Source: Roseobacter sp. (GTDB lineage: Bacteria > Pseudomonadota > Alphaproteobacteria > Rhodobacterales > Rhodobacteraceae). Taken from it: a stretch of 64,000 bases of DNA. Of this stretch, positions 16,614-26,423 are shown one piece after another. A program made the position numbers and the translations under genes. The notes under the pieces were generated by a model that worked only from the letters and a program-made list of their open reading frames with translations, made no database searches and was not told the DNA's origin. The stretch spans positions 27,829 to 91,828 of the forward strand of contig JAGXGZ010000063.1 of assembly GCA_024636495.1 (NCBI GenBank), given 5' to 3'. Position 1 is the stretch's first letter; every line of letters begins with the position of its first letter.

Positions 16614-18650
16614 ATGGCTTTAGGGCCTGAAATATACGATATCCAGGCCGCCGGACCTGAAAAGGACCGGCGGCTTTTCGTGTATAACGGCGGGTTTCTT
16701 ACGCAAAAACGCGTGCGACGGATCTTGAAATTATCCGGCCATTCCATTCATCTTGGCCTGCCCGGCGAAACCGATCACGTCGCGGTTTGGGGTAATTCGC
16801 CGACCGCACATCGCGGTCTTAGCATTGCGGCAAAACGCGGCGTGCCGGTCGTGCGCATCGAGGACGCAATGCTGCGTTCGCTTTTCCCCGGTCGCGCGGG
16901 CGAGCCACCTTTGGGTTTGTTGATTGACAGCAAGGCCGCACATTTTGACCCCACCCGCCCCTCTGATCTGGAAACCCTTCTGGCAACCCATCCTTTGGAT
17001 GACACCGCCCTTTTGGACCGTGCGCGTGGCTGCATCGCGCGCATCATCGAAGATCATCTGACCAAATACACAGCCTTTGACACCACAGCCACAGCACCCA
17101 AGCCCGGTTATGTGCTGGTAATCGACCAGACGCGCGGCGATGCGTCGGTGGTCGCATCGGGTGCCGACCGCGCACGTTTTTTGGAAATGCTGGTTTTTGC
17201 CCAACAGGAAAACCCCGGCACGCGCATCTTGATCAAAACGCACCCCGAAACTGCAAAAGGCTACCGTTCTGGCCATTACGGGCCTGAGGACGCGAACGAC
17301 CGCATCACCTTGTGGTCTGATCCGATCAGCCCCTGGACATTGTTCGAGGGGGCGGTGCGCGTCTATGCCGTCTCGTCCCAGATGGGCTTCGAGGCGATTT
17401 TCGCGGGTCACAAACCGCGCATTTTTGGCCAGCCCTTTTACGCAGGCTGGGGTTTGACCGAGGACGAATTCCCCGTCCAGCGCCGCCAACGCAAGCTGAC
17501 CCGTGCCCAGCTTTTCGCCGCTGCGATGATTTTGTACCCCACATGGTACGACCCGCACCGCGACCGGTTGTGCGAAGTCGAAACTTCGTTAGACGCCCTT
17601 GCCGCGCTCACGCGCGCGTGGCGCGAGGATCACCTTGGCTGGGTCGGCTCTGCCATGCGACTGTGGAAACGGCGCCCCTTGCAACGGTTCTTTGGCACGT
17701 GGACGCCAGTGATATTCGAAGATGATCCGGCCTGGGCACGGTCAGCGGGCAAGCCCTGGATGGTCTGGGCGGGCAAGGCCGATATCGGCCACCGCGACGC
17801 CATCAGGATCGAGGATGGTTTCTTGCGGTCGCGCGGGTTGGGGGCAGATCTGATTCCGCCCTTGTCGCTGGTATGCGATGATTTGGGCATCTACTATGAC
17901 CCCCGCCAGCCCAGCCGTCTAGAAAAATGGATCGAGGCCCGCCAAAACCTGCGCCCCGATCAGCACCTGCGCGCCAGCCGCTTGCTGGCCACGCTGCGCG
18001 AAAAGCGACTGAGCAAATATAACTTGGGGGGCGGCACGGCACTGGACGACCTGCCAGAGGGGCGACGCATCTTGGTGCCCGGTCAGGTCGAGGACGATGC
18101 ATCTATCAAGACCGGCACTGATGTGGTTGCTACCAACAGCGCTTTGTTGCAAGCCGCAAGGGGTGCCAACCCTGACGCCGTGATCCTTTATAAGCCGCAT
18201 CCCGACGTCGAGGCAGGGCTGCGCTCAGGTGGGCTGGATACCCCTGATCTGGCGGATAGGGTGTTGAATCACGCAGACCCAATCGCCCTTTTGGACCATG
18301 TTGACGAAGTCTGGACCATGACCTCGCTTTTGGGCTTTGAGGCTTTGGTGCGCGGGGTCAAAGTCGTGACTTTCGGGGCGCCGTTCTACGCGGGATGGGG
18401 GCTGACAGAGGATCGTGGCGATATTCCACCACGCCGCCGCGCAACCGTCAGTCTGGAAGGGTTGGCCCATGCCACGCTGATCGATTACCCGCGATATTTT
18501 GATCCGCGCACCGCCAGCCCCTGCCCCGTCGAGGTCGTGCTGGACCGGCTTGCCACAGGCGATCTGCCGCATCCCGGTCTTGCCAATCGGCTGCTGGCAA
18601 AGCTGCAAGGTGTGTTTGCCACAAAGGCGCATTTGTGGCGAAAGGGCTAG
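16614..18650 (+). CDS. kpsC: Capsule Kdo-linker glycosyltransferase, KpsC-like two-module protein
   Basis: 678 residues with two homologous glycosyltransferase modules that alternately add beta-linked Kdo residues to the lipid anchor. The duplication is visible: each module carries RIEDAMLRS or RIEDGFLRS, an IKTHPE or YKPHPD box, and PFYAGWGLTED (near residues 272 and 589). It ends 74 bases before the ribD stop on the opposite strand, with repeat A2 between. Together with kpsS and the export lipoprotein it indicates a group 2-like capsule. Confidence 0.9.
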   Translation: MALGPEIYDIQAAGPEKDRRLFVYNGGFLTQKRVRRILKLSGHSIHLGLPGETDHVAVWGNSPTAHRGLSIAAKRGVPVVRIEDAMLRSLFPGRAGEPPLGLLIDSKAAHFDPTRPSDLETLLATHPLDDTALLDRARGCIARIIEDHLTKYTAFDTTATAPKPGYVLVIDQTRGDASVVASGADRARFLEMLVFAQQENPGTRILIKTHPETAKGYRSGHYGPEDANDRITLWSDPISPWTLFEGAVRVYAVSSQMGFEAIFAGHKPRIFGQPFYAGWGLTEDEFPVQRRQRKLTRAQLFAAAMILYPTWYDPHRDRLCEVETSLDALAALTRAWREDHLGWVGSAMRLWKRRPLQRFFGTWTPVIFEDDPAWARSAGKPWMVWAGKADIGHRDAIRIEDGFLRSRGLGADLIPPLSLVCDDLGIYYDPRQPSRLEKWIEARQNLRPDQHLRASRLLATLREKRLSKYNLGGGTALDDLPEGRRILVPGQVEDDASIKTGTDVVATNSALLQAARGANPDAVILYKPHPDVEAGLRSGGLDTPDLADRVLNHADPIALLDHVDEVWTMTSLLGFEALVRGVKVVTFGAPFYAGWGLTEDRGDIPPRRRATVSLEGLAHATLIDYPRYFDPRTASPCPVEVVLDRLATGDLPHPGLANRLLAKLQGVFATKAHLWRKG

Positions 18651-18672
18651 CGTCCTTTGCAGGGGTCTGAAT

Positions 18673-18719
18673 GGGGGCCAGCCCCCAAACCCCCGGGATT
18701 TAGAACCATTTGGAAGACG
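18673..18719. repeat. Dispersed repeat, family A copy 2
   Basis: GGGGGCCAGCCCCC, then CCCCCGGGATTTAGA and CCATTTGGAAGACG. It matches copy 1 at 7516-7577, without the middle hairpin. It sits between the convergent kpsC and ribD stops. Confidence 0.75.
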
Positions 18720-18723
18720 CGGG

Positions 18724-19821
18724 TTAGGTACGTTCCCAGACATGCAGGATATCAGGCCCGATGACACGGGTCGATTGAAGGTTGAACCGGGGCGCATTGC
18801 CGAGACGCGACAGGCCAAGCGGCCCGATCGCCGGGATGCCATCAGATCCAATAGCAAGGCCCGCCGTGAACCCCACAAGCTGATCGACAAGCCCGGCCTT
18901 GAGCAGCGATGCCGCAAGACCCCCGCCGCCCTCGCAGAAAATGCGGGTCAGGCCATGGCGGCCCAGGTTTTGCAAAAGATCAGCCGGATCAAGCTGACCT
19001 GCATGGATGGCGCAGGGGATCATAGTGGCACCGAGTTGTTGCCACGTCTTTACAAGCTGCGGGTCCGCTGTGGGGCCATGGCACAGGATCAGCGGGATCT
19101 CTGCGGCTGTTTGTGCAAGCGTGCTGTTGAGGGGCAAATCGAGGTGCTTGCTGACAACGACGCGGGCAGGTTGGCGCGCAATGCCCAGATCGCGCACCGT
19201 CAGGCTGGGATCATCTTTACGAGCAGTTCCGCCCCCGACCATCACCGCGTCATGGCGCGCGCGCATCAAATGCACCAAACGGCGGGCGGGTGCTCCGGTG
19301 ATCCATTGGCTTTCACCGCTGGCCGTGGCGATACGTCCGTCAAAGCTGCTGGCTAGTTTCAGGGTCACCATCGGGCGGTCCAGATCGACTTTTGAGAAAA
19401 AACCAATATGCGACGCGCGGGCTTCACGCTCGAGCAACCCAACCTCGACCGCGATACCCGCCGCCCGCAGCATCGCGACGCCCTGCCCGCTCACGCGCGG
19501 ATCACTGTCGGTGCAGGCAATGACCACACGCGCGACATTTGCGTCGATCAACGCCTGTGCGCAGGGCGGCGTCTTTCCGGTATGGGCGCAAGGCTCTAGC
19601 GTGACATAGGCAGTCCCACCCTTGGCCAAGGCACCTGCCTGAGCGAGTGCTACGGTCTCAGCATGAGGGCGGCCCGAGGGTTGTGTCCAGCCGCGCCCGA
19701 CAATGCGGCCGCCGTGAACAATGACACAGCCGACTGCCGGGTTGGGCCAGACAGCCCCCATCCCACGCTGGCCCAACGATAGCGCAAGCGCCATAAAACG
19801 GGTGTCAGCGGCGAAGGTCAC
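18724..19821 (-). CDS. ribD: Bifunctional riboflavin deaminase/reductase
   Basis: 365 residues. The N-terminal cytidine-deaminase-like domain has zinc ligands H53 (PHAE, catalytic E55), C78 and C87 ([13 protein letters not shown]). The C-terminal reductase domain (from about 147, [18 protein letters not shown]) uses NADPH. It performs steps two and three of riboflavin synthesis. It follows nrdR with a four-base overlap, an arrangement widespread in Proteobacteria, but here the other rib genes are 4.6 kb downstream past three opposing capsule genes. Confidence 0.95.
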   Translation of the reverse strand: MTFAADTRFMALALSLGQRGMGAVWPNPAVGCVIVHGGRIVGRGWTQPSGRPHAETVALAQAGALAKGGTAYVTLEPCAHTGKTPPCAQALIDANVARVVIACTDSDPRVSGQGVAMLRAAGIAVEVGLLEREARASHIGFFSKVDLDRPMVTLKLASSFDGRIATASGESQWITGAPARRLVHLMRARHDAVMVGGGTARKDDPSLTVRDLGIARQPARVVVSKHLDLPLNSTLAQTAAEIPLILCHGPTADPQLVKTWQQLGATMIPCAIHAGQLDPADLLQNLGRHGLTRIFCEGGGGLAASLLKAGLVDQLVGFTAGLAIGSDGIPAIGPLGLSRLGNAPRFNLQSTRVIGPDILHVWERT

Positions 19822-20285
19822 TCTTCGGGGGGGGCGTCGGGGCGCAATTCCTGTACGAACTTGTCAAAGTCATCTGCCGCCTGGAAGTTCTTGTAAACGC
19901 TGGCAAAACGGACGTAGGCAACCGTATCGATGCGCGCCAGCGCCTCCATCACGATCTCGCCGATCTGTTTGGAGCCGATGTCGGTTTCGCCCATGCTTTC
20001 CAGACGTCGCACAATCCCCGAAATCATCTGATCGATCCGCTCAGGATCTATCGGGCGTTTCTGCATGGAGATCCGGATGGAGCGTTCCAGCTTGTCGCGG
20101 TCGAAATCCTCGCGCTTGCCTGACGTCTTGATCACCACCAGATCGCGCAGTTGAACGCGCTCATAAGTTGTGAAACGGCCACCACAGGCCGGACAAAAGC
20201 GGCGGCGACGGATGGATACATGATCCTCTGCCGGGCGGCTGTCTTTTACTTGAGTGTCGATATTTCCGCAAAACGGGCAGCGCAT
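19818..20285 (-). CDS. nrdR: Transcriptional repressor NrdR
   Basis: 155 residues. The N-terminal zinc ribbon has C3-x2-C6 and C31-x2-C34, followed by basic RIRRRRFC-like DNA-binding residues and an ATP-cone domain (about 49-139). NrdR senses ATP/dATP and represses ribonucleotide reductase genes. It is first in the unit with ribD; 195 bases separate it from a divergent SDR gene. No paired NrdR box was identified in that gap. Confidence 0.95.
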   Translation of the reverse strand: MRCPFCGNIDTQVKDSRPAEDHVSIRRRRFCPACGGRFTTYERVQLRDLVVIKTSGKREDFDRDKLERSIRISMQKRPIDPERIDQMISGIVRRLESMGETDIGSKQIGEIVMEALARIDTVAYVRFASVYKNFQAADDFDKFVQELRPDAPPEE

Positions 20286-20480
20286 CGCCGGTCCCCTTTA
20301 TTTTCTGATCTGCCTCAATAGTGGGGCTCTTCGCCCTCTTGACTAACGGTATAGGACACCCGCGAGGTTTTGGGTAGTGGCGAAATGCATCCCTAAATGT
20401 TGTGTGAGCCAACAGTGACATGAACCCAACAGGTGCTTTATGCGTTGATCAAATGAACCAATAAAATACAGGAGATTTCC

Positions 20481-21152
20481 ATGACCAAGACGCTATTCAT
20501 CACAGGGGCATCAAGCGGCATCGGGGCAGCGACCGCCAAGGCAGCAGCAGCTTCGGGCTGGAATGTGGGATTGTTTGCGCGCAGCAAAGAAAAACTGGAT
20601 GCGCTGGCAAAGGAGATCGGCGATCAGGCGGTGGCTTTGCCGGGGGACGCAACATCCTACGATGAACAAAAAGCTGCGATGGATGCTCTTGCTGATAAAT
20701 TCGGCCAGATTGACGCCGTATTTGCCAATGCGGGGCGCGGTACATCCCAAGCCGGCACGGAAAACGGCGACCCGGATGACTGGAAAAACATGGTTGATCT
20801 GAACGTTATGGGCGCGCTGTACACGGCACATGCGGCGATGCCGTATTTGCGCAAAACAACGGGGCAATATGTTGTGACCGGATCAGCGGCCGGGCGTCGC
20901 CATATCAAAGGGTCAATTTACGGCGCGACCAAGTTCTTTATTCACGGGTTTGCTGGCAATCTTGCCGATGAAATGGCCGAATGGGGCGGCAGATGCATGG
21001 TCGTGTCGCCCGGCATGGTGAACACCGCGTTCTTTGACGAGGCCAAACCGGACAAATTGCAACCGGATGACGTCGCCTCTGCTGTGATGCACGCGTTGAA
21101 TGCGCCGGCCCATGCGGCGATACGCGAAATTCATCTGATGCCCGTAGGTTAA
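20481..21152 (+). CDS. Short-chain dehydrogenase/reductase
   Basis: 223 residues, classical SDR. Seen: cofactor motif TGASSGIG near residue 9, NAG (FANAGRG) near 86, and an active-site segment in which YGATK supplies the catalytic Y and K with S in VTGSAAG. The substrate is unknown. AGGAG lies ahead of the ATG. It converges on the yjbQ-like gene so tightly that both stop codons share TTAA at 21149-21152. Confidence 0.88.
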   Translation: MTKTLFITGASSGIGAATAKAAAASGWNVGLFARSKEKLDALAKEIGDQAVALPGDATSYDEQKAAMDALADKFGQIDAVFANAGRGTSQAGTENGDPDDWKNMVDLNVMGALYTAHAAMPYLRKTTGQYVVTGSAAGRRHIKGSIYGATKFFIHGFAGNLADEMAEWGGRCMVVSPGMVNTAFFDEAKPDKLQPDDVASAVMHALNAPAHAAIREIHLMPVG

Positions 21153-21565
21153 TTTGCGTTGAAATGTGCGGCGACGCGTCTTGAATGGGGCGCGTCGCGG
21201 TGTTCAAACAGATATATGCCCTGCCATGTTCCCAGCATCATGCGGCTTGCTTGCACCGGAATACTAAGGGTTACTGGTAACATGGCGGCCTTGATGTGGG
21301 CGGGCATATCATCGGGCCCTTCCAATGTGTGGCGCAGATAAGCCATCGAAGGGTGATCGCTGCGCGGCACAGCCCGACTGAAAAACGCGAGCAGGTCGCG
21401 CTGAACATCAGGATCGGCATTCTCTTGGATCAGCAGCGAAGCAGACGTGTGTCGGACCATCAACGTCAAAACTCCGTCACCCTGCCCGACCAGCCAGTCC
21501 GCGACCCATGGCGTGATCTCGTAAAGTCCGGGGCCGTGGGTGGTTTGTTCAAATTCTGTGATCAT
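21149..21565 (-). CDS. YjbQ/UPF0047 family protein
   Basis: 138 residues. The family fold is a small beta-rich trimer; E. coli YjbQ has weak thiamine-phosphate synthase activity in suppressor tests, and its physiological role is unclear. Hallmarks seen: VRHTSASLLIQENADPDV and the C-terminal GTWQGIYLFEHRDAPHSRR, which carry the conserved histidines and glutamates. It is monocistronic by position. Confidence 0.88.
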   Translation of the reverse strand: MITEFEQTTHGPGLYEITPWVADWLVGQGDGVLTLMVRHTSASLLIQENADPDVQRDLLAFFSRAVPRSDHPSMAYLRHTLEGPDDMPAHIKAAMLPVTLSIPVQASRMMLGTWQGIYLFEHRDAPHSRRVAAHFNAN

Positions 21566-21618
21566 GCGGCGAAACCTATCATGGAGCTGCGAAGGCCACA
21601 GGTCTGCGACCCACGCGA

Positions 21619-22029
21619 CTATCGGTCGAACATGGTCAAATCATGGATTGGACAGAACTCATGAGCTTGTCCCACACCGATGTTCAGACTTGGTTTACGC
21701 ACACTGACGGAATAGGATTTGAAGGGCGGCGATGCCAGGTCGGCCGCGTTCAAGGTAAAGGTGACGCCTGTTCGCCCCGGCACGCTGACCGAAGGCCCAC
21801 GCGGCGTTTTGACGTACATGCGTTGCCCGCCCGCGGCACCGACACGGTCCTGCGCATAGCTGGCGGCGGCACACCATATACCACGCGCGCCTTCGCCATT
21901 AGCCTCGATCACCTCAAAACTCGACGCAGTCAAAGGAAAGACGATAAGCTCGTTCTCGGCTTCGAAACCTTGTGCGGCACCCGCAACAGGAAACGCTGCA
22001 CAAATAGACGCAAAGATGAATGACCGCAT
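21619..22029 (-). CDS. Secreted small protein, unknown function
   Basis: 136 residues. Start at 22029 (MRSFIFASICAAFPVAGAAQ), because GGAGG precedes it and a Sec signal peptide begins there, cleaved near AGAAQG. The mature part is beta-rich with two cysteines (IWCAAASYAQ and EFCPIHDL) that could form a disulfide. The CAAASYA and PRGPSVSVPG segments look like those of small periplasmic proteins of Rhodobacterales with no assigned role. It stands alone downstream of rpoD. Confidence 0.65.
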   Translation of the reverse strand: MRSFIFASICAAFPVAGAAQGFEAENELIVFPLTASSFEVIEANGEGARGIWCAAASYAQDRVGAAGGQRMYVKTPRGPSVSVPGRTGVTFTLNAADLASPPFKSYSVSVRKPSLNIGVGQAHEFCPIHDLTMFDR

Positions 22030-22138
22030 ATTATACCCTCCAAAACTACTAAGTTTTAGGTAGCTTTGTTTGGTCTTTCGCAAAATCACAGGTGGGTGAC
22101 CACGACAAGTTTCGATTGGTGCCGGTTGTAGAATACGA

Positions 22139-22166
22139 AGAAGGGCGGAGTATCCCCCGCCCTTCT
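22139..22166 (-). terminator. Probable rpoD terminator
   Basis: The inverted repeat AGAAGGGCGG, eight-base loop, CCGCCCTTCT lies 24 bases after the rpoD stop codon. The T tract after the stem is weak (TCGTATT), so termination strength is uncertain. Confidence 0.6.
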
Positions 22167-22189
22167 GCCGACTGTAAATGCGTATTGCG

Positions 22190-24169
22190 TTATTGATCCA
22201 AAAACGACCGCAGCTTGCGCGACCGGCTGGGATGCTTGAGCTTGCGCAGCGCTTTGGCTTCGATCTGACGGATCCGTTCGCGCGTCACGCTGAACTGCTG
22301 GCCAACTTCTTCCAGCGTGTGGTCGGTGTTCATGCCGATGCCGAAACGCATCCGCAGAACGCGTTCTTCACGCGGCGTAAGCGACGCGAGAACCCGCGTC
22401 GTCGTTTCCTTGAGGTTCTCCTGAATTGCGCTGTCCAAGGGCAGCACGGCATTCTTGTCCTCGATGAAATCGCCAAGCTGGCTGTCTTCTTCGTCGCCAA
22501 TCGGGGTTTCCAGCGAAATCGGCTCCTTGGCGATTTTCATCACCTTGCGGACCTTTTCCAAAGGCATTTGCAGCTTTTCTGCTAATTCCTCTGGTGTTGG
22601 CTCGCGACCAATTTCGTGCAGCATCTGACGGCCCGTGCGCACGAGTTTGTTGATCGTTTCGATCATGTGCACAGGAATACGGATGGTGCGCGCCTGATCC
22701 GCGATGGACCGCGTGATCGCCTGACGGATCCACCACGTTGCATAGGTCGAGAATTTATAGCCGCGACGGTATTCAAACTTATCCACAGCCTTCATCAGGC
22801 CAATGTTGCCTTCCTGAATAAGGTCGAGGAATTGCAAACCACGGTTGGTGTATTTCTTGGCGATCGAAATCACCAGACGCAGGTTCGCTTCGACCATTTC
22901 CTTCTTGGCTTGGCGGGCTTCTTTTTCGCCCTTCTGAACCTGCTGCACGATGCGGCGGAATTCCGAGATATCAAGCCCGACATACTGACCAACCTGCGCC
23001 ATATCCGAGCGCAACTCATCCACCTTGTCAGCGGAGCGTTCGATGAACATCTGCCAGCCACGGCCAGCTTTTTCGGCCATCCGCTCCATCCAGTTCGGAT
23101 CCAGCTCGTAGCCACGGTATTCGTCAACGAATTCCTTGCGGTTGATACGCGCCTGATCCGCCAACTTAACCATAGCAGAATCGATCTGCATGATGCGACG
23201 GTTGATCCCGTAAAGCTGGTCAATCAACGCCTCGATACGGTTGTTGTGCAGGTGCAATTCGTTCACCAGCAACACGATTTCCGACCGAACCTTTTGATAT
23301 TCGTTTTCGTCTTTCTTCGAGAATGACCCGTCTTCATTCAGTGTTGCAGAAATCCGCTTGTCCTGAATTTCGCTCAATCTGACATAATCGTTCGCGATGA
23401 TGTCCAGCGCCTCAAGCACTTGCGGCTTCAGCGCGGCTTCCATCGCGGCCAGCGACATGTTGGCCTGTTCATCTTCGTCGTCGTCGTCGTCGCTGGAGAT
23501 GGGATTACCATCGGCGTCAACTTCGTTTGTGTCCTCGGTCGTCTTGGTCTCGGTCCCCGTGACAACGGGCACTACGGGTGTGGTTTCCTCGTCGCCCATC
23601 TGGGTGCCAAAGGTTGCTTCAAGGTCGATGACATCGCGCAGCAAAATGTCTTCGGACAAAAGTTCGTCGCGCCAGATCGTGATCGCCTGAAAGGTCAGCG
23701 GGCTTTCACAAAGCCCGGCAATCATCGTGTTGCGCCCTGCCTCAATCCGCTTGGCGATCGCAATCTCGCCCTCACGGCTCAGCAGCTCAACCGATCCCAT
23801 TTCGCGCAGGTACATACGCACAGGGTCATCCGTGCGATCCAGTTTTTCCGAGGTGGACGCCGACAGCGTCACATCGCGGTTGTTGTCCGCCGTGGCCAGA
23901 TCGGTACCGCCTTTGGCATCCTCTTCCTCGGCATCCTCGTCTTCAATGATGTTGATGCCCATTTCAGACAGCATCGACATCACGTCTTCGATCTGCTCCG
24001 AACTTACCTGTTCGGGCGGCAAAACCGTGTTCAGCTGATCATAGGTGATATAGCCCTTTTCACGGGCGTCACCGATCATCTTCTTTACGGCGGCTTGGCT
24101 CATGTCCAGCGAATGGCCGGCATCCTGATCGTCAGACTTAGTGTCTTCGTTGGTATCTTTGGCGGCCAT
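22190..24169 (-). CDS. rpoD: RNA polymerase housekeeping sigma factor RpoD
   Basis: 659 residues. Region 1.1 is at the N-terminus ([20 protein letters not shown]). A long acidic non-conserved insert follows ([13 protein letters not shown] stretch), then region 2 ([20 protein letters not shown] and [10 protein letters not shown]), region 3, and the region 4 HTH ([17 protein letters not shown]). Start at 24169 (MAAKDTNED), with GGAGG seven bases before; the frame remains open to 24202. It follows dnaG, the classical macromolecular-synthesis order, with a 136-base gap that carries overlapping palindromes and four GANTC sites. Confidence 0.97.
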   Translation of the reverse strand: MAAKDTNEDTKSDDQDAGHSLDMSQAAVKKMIGDAREKGYITYDQLNTVLPPEQVSSEQIEDVMSMLSEMGINIIEDEDAEEEDAKGGTDLATADNNRDVTLSASTSEKLDRTDDPVRMYLREMGSVELLSREGEIAIAKRIEAGRNTMIAGLCESPLTFQAITIWRDELLSEDILLRDVIDLEATFGTQMGDEETTPVVPVVTGTETKTTEDTNEVDADGNPISSDDDDDEDEQANMSLAAMEAALKPQVLEALDIIANDYVRLSEIQDKRISATLNEDGSFSKKDENEYQKVRSEIVLLVNELHLHNNRIEALIDQLYGINRRIMQIDSAMVKLADQARINRKEFVDEYRGYELDPNWMERMAEKAGRGWQMFIERSADKVDELRSDMAQVGQYVGLDISEFRRIVQQVQKGEKEARQAKKEMVEANLRLVISIAKKYTNRGLQFLDLIQEGNIGLMKAVDKFEYRRGYKFSTYATWWIRQAITRSIADQARTIRIPVHMIETINKLVRTGRQMLHEIGREPTPEELAEKLQMPLEKVRKVMKIAKEPISLETPIGDEEDSQLGDFIEDKNAVLPLDSAIQENLKETTTRVLASLTPREERVLRMRFGIGMNTDHTLEEVGQQFSVTRERIRQIEAKALRKLKHPSRSRKLRSFLDQ

Positions 24170-24195
24170 CAAAACTTCCTCCAGCGAATGCGCGC

Positions 24196-24249
24196 GAATC
24201 ACCCACGGTGATTCGAATTATTCGAATCATGCGGGTTTCCGGGTGATTC
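24196..24249. promoter_or_regulatory. Cluster of four GANTC sites within overlapping palindromes, rpoD leader
   Basis: GANTC, the site of the alphaproteobacterial cell-cycle methylase CcrM, occurs at 24196, 24210, 24224 and 24245, with spacings of 14, 14 and 21. The first three form two interlocked palindromes: GAATCACC-CAC-GGTGATTC (24196-24214) and GATTCGAAT-T-ATTCGAATC (24210-24228). They lie 27-80 bases upstream of the rpoD start. A methylation-sensitive control region is inference. Confidence 0.55.
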
Positions 24250-24305
24250 TTAAACCCGTTACCCTGATTTTTATTAAACATCCCGACGAAAAAGCCACGC
24301 CGGGG

Positions 24306-26279
24306 TCATTTCTTGTCTTTGGAACCGGTCCCACGGATCGACCCTATCAACGCATCAAAAGTGCTGCGCTCGTCCCGGCTGATATGCGCGCCATTTTCGG
24401 CGATGTCATATTCTGCCGTATCTTCCTGCCCGCTGCGCTGTGCGCGATCGGCGTTTCGGGCGGCCTCGCTTAATCTCCACGTCAATCCTTCGTCGGCGAC
24501 CCCCGTCAAATCCTCCACGGCATCGGCAATTTCAGCATCCAAACCGCGCACCGCCTCAAGCTTGCCCAGCTCTTCGGCAACAGTCATGCGGGTCATTTCA
24601 ATGTTCCCGGGGGATCTTATGCACGGGGTCACTGCAACGTGGCGCTGAGACGTCAGATTTTCAAGGGTCTGCTCGCCCAGTGCGCTGTAAATCTTTTCGC
24701 GCAACGTGGCTGGTGGCTCGTGCACGTGTCGCAGCATCAGATCGCGTATTTGTGCATGATCGCGGTGATCGCAACGCATTGCCGCCAAGCCATCCTCGAA
24801 CTCTTCCACCAGTTGCGGGCAGCCAAGCAGCGCACATAAAATGACCGCTTCACGCAAATGCTCTGTCGCGCCCAGACCAGCAGCTGTCACCAACATGGAT
24901 GATTTCGCACTGGGCGAGGGCCCTTGGGGTGCGGCGGTCCAGCGCCCTTGCCCGCCCCCCCGCTGGCCGGGCACAAACTGTTTCTTGGCCTGCTGGGGCC
25001 GGAAAAGCTGCCAACGCAAGTCTTTGATCTCTTGTCCGTAGTGGCTGCGAATCGACTGATCTTTGATCAGCATGATCTTTTCTCGCAGCGCCTTGTCCAA
25101 CGCCGCCTTACGCTCGGGGCTGTCAAAAACGCGGCCTTCGGTTTCACGTTGCCACAACAGACGGACCATCGGCATCGCATTATCCAGCAGCTTTTGGACG
25201 GCAGGCGCGCCATGGGCGCGCAGCAAATCATCGGGGTCCTGCCCCTCGGGCATCATCGCAAACCGCAGGCTTTGCCCGGCCTCAAGCAGGGGCAGCGCCA
25301 GATCAATCAACCGCATCGCGGCGCGTTGGCCCGCCGTGTCACCGTCCAACGTGATGATCGGCTCAGGCGAAATCCGCCATAACATCTGCAACTGGCTCTC
25401 GGTGATGGCCGTGCCAAGCGGGGCAACCGAAGCGCCAAACCCGGCCTGCACCAGCGCGATAACGTCCATATAGCCTTCGGCTACCAGCAAAGGTTGCCCC
25501 TGCCCCGCCGCCGTGCGCGCATCCTTGACGTTGTAAAGACTGCGGCCCTTATCGAACAGCTCGGTCTCGGGCGAGTTGAGGTATTTCGCATTGTCATTGG
25601 GGTCCATCGCCCGACCGCCAAAAGCAATTGCGCGCCCTCGCGCATCCCGGATCGGATAGATGATCCGCCCGCGAAACGTATCATACGGCCGCCCGCCCTT
25701 AGTCGATGGCTTGGCCAGCCCCGCGCCAAAAATCAGATCGTCCTCGACGCCCTTGGCCTTCAGATGATCCCACAAGCCTTGCCACTGATCTGCGGCAAAG
25801 CCGATCTCCCAACGCTCCAGCGTCTGCGCATTCAAGCCACGTCGCGCCAGATAGTCCCGCGCAGCACCCGCAGCACCTGTTTGCAGCTGCAAACGAAAGA
25901 ACTGAACGGCCTGTTCCATCACCTCGGCCAATTGCGTGCGCTTGTCCGCCTTTTCCTGCGCGCGCGGGTCTTGCTTTGGCACAGGCATACCGGCCTCACG
26001 GGCCAAAATCTCGACCGCCTCCATAAAGCTCACATTTTCGGTCTCGCGGACAAAGGAAATCGCGTCGCCTTTCGCGTGACACCCAAAGCAATAATAGAAC
26101 CCCTTGCGGTCATCGACGTGAAAGCTGGCAGATTTTTCCTGATGGAAGGGGCACGGTGCCCACATGTCGCCCTTGCCCTGATTGGATTTGCGCGCATCCC
26201 ACATAACCTTGCGGCCCACCACCTGCGAAAGGCTGGCGCGGCTGCGCAGTTCGTCCAGAAATCCAGGGGGCAAGCTCAT
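24306..26279 (-). CDS. dnaG: DNA primase
   Basis: 657 residues. The CHC2-type zinc domain has C43, H46, C64 and C67 (CPFHQ and YYCFGCHAKGD). The TOPRIM catalytic core holds VAEGYMDVIAL and TLDGDTAGQRAA, and the C-terminal helical part binds DnaB. It makes the RNA primers for replication. It is upstream of rpoD on the same strand. Repeat B2 lies just before its start. Confidence 0.96.
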   Translation of the reverse strand: MSLPPGFLDELRSRASLSQVVGRKVMWDARKSNQGKGDMWAPCPFHQEKSASFHVDDRKGFYYCFGCHAKGDAISFVRETENVSFMEAVEILAREAGMPVPKQDPRAQEKADKRTQLAEVMEQAVQFFRLQLQTGAAGAARDYLARRGLNAQTLERWEIGFAADQWQGLWDHLKAKGVEDDLIFGAGLAKPSTKGGRPYDTFRGRIIYPIRDARGRAIAFGGRAMDPNDNAKYLNSPETELFDKGRSLYNVKDARTAAGQGQPLLVAEGYMDVIALVQAGFGASVAPLGTAITESQLQMLWRISPEPIITLDGDTAGQRAAMRLIDLALPLLEAGQSLRFAMMPEGQDPDDLLRAHGAPAVQKLLDNAMPMVRLLWQRETEGRVFDSPERKAALDKALREKIMLIKDQSIRSHYGQEIKDLRWQLFRPQQAKKQFVPGQRGGGQGRWTAAPQGPSPSAKSSMLVTAAGLGATEHLREAVILCALLGCPQLVEEFEDGLAAMRCDHRDHAQIRDLMLRHVHEPPATLREKIYSALGEQTLENLTSQRHVAVTPCIRSPGNIEMTRMTVAEELGKLEAVRGLDAEIADAVEDLTGVADEGLTWRLSEAARNADRAQRSGQEDTAEYDIAENGAHISRDERSTFDALIGSIRGTGSKDKK

Positions 26280-26336
26280 AAGTTTATATATTGGTCCCGC
26301 CCACTCAGAGTCCAGAACCCGATGCGTAAAACCGCT

Positions 26337-26400
26337 GTTTCATTTTGCCAAATAAACTCCGGGGGAATTGCCCGACAGGGCAATGGGGGCTGGCCCCCTA
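26337..26400. repeat. Dispersed repeat, family B copy 2 joined to the family A core
   Basis: The B block (26337-26359) matches 12699-12721 with one mismatch. It is followed by CCGGGGGAATTGCCC and GGGCAAT, and then by GGGGGCTGGCCCCC (26385-26398), the reverse complement of the family A hairpin. The two repeat families are therefore parts of one composite element. Degenerate B-like strings also appear near 30562 and 49019. Confidence 0.65.
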
Positions 26401-26423
26401 CAATGGCCATCGACTGAACCGGC

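Noticed and set aside
23460..23520. Run of GTC repeats in the rpoD region as a microsatellite
   Set aside because: It encodes the acidic Asp/Glu linker typical of long alphaproteobacterial RpoD proteins.
23420..24211. Plus-strand open frame of about 263 codons opposite rpoD
   Set aside because: Antisense to the conserved sigma factor; stretches such as VVVVVA come from the acidic codons on the coding strand.
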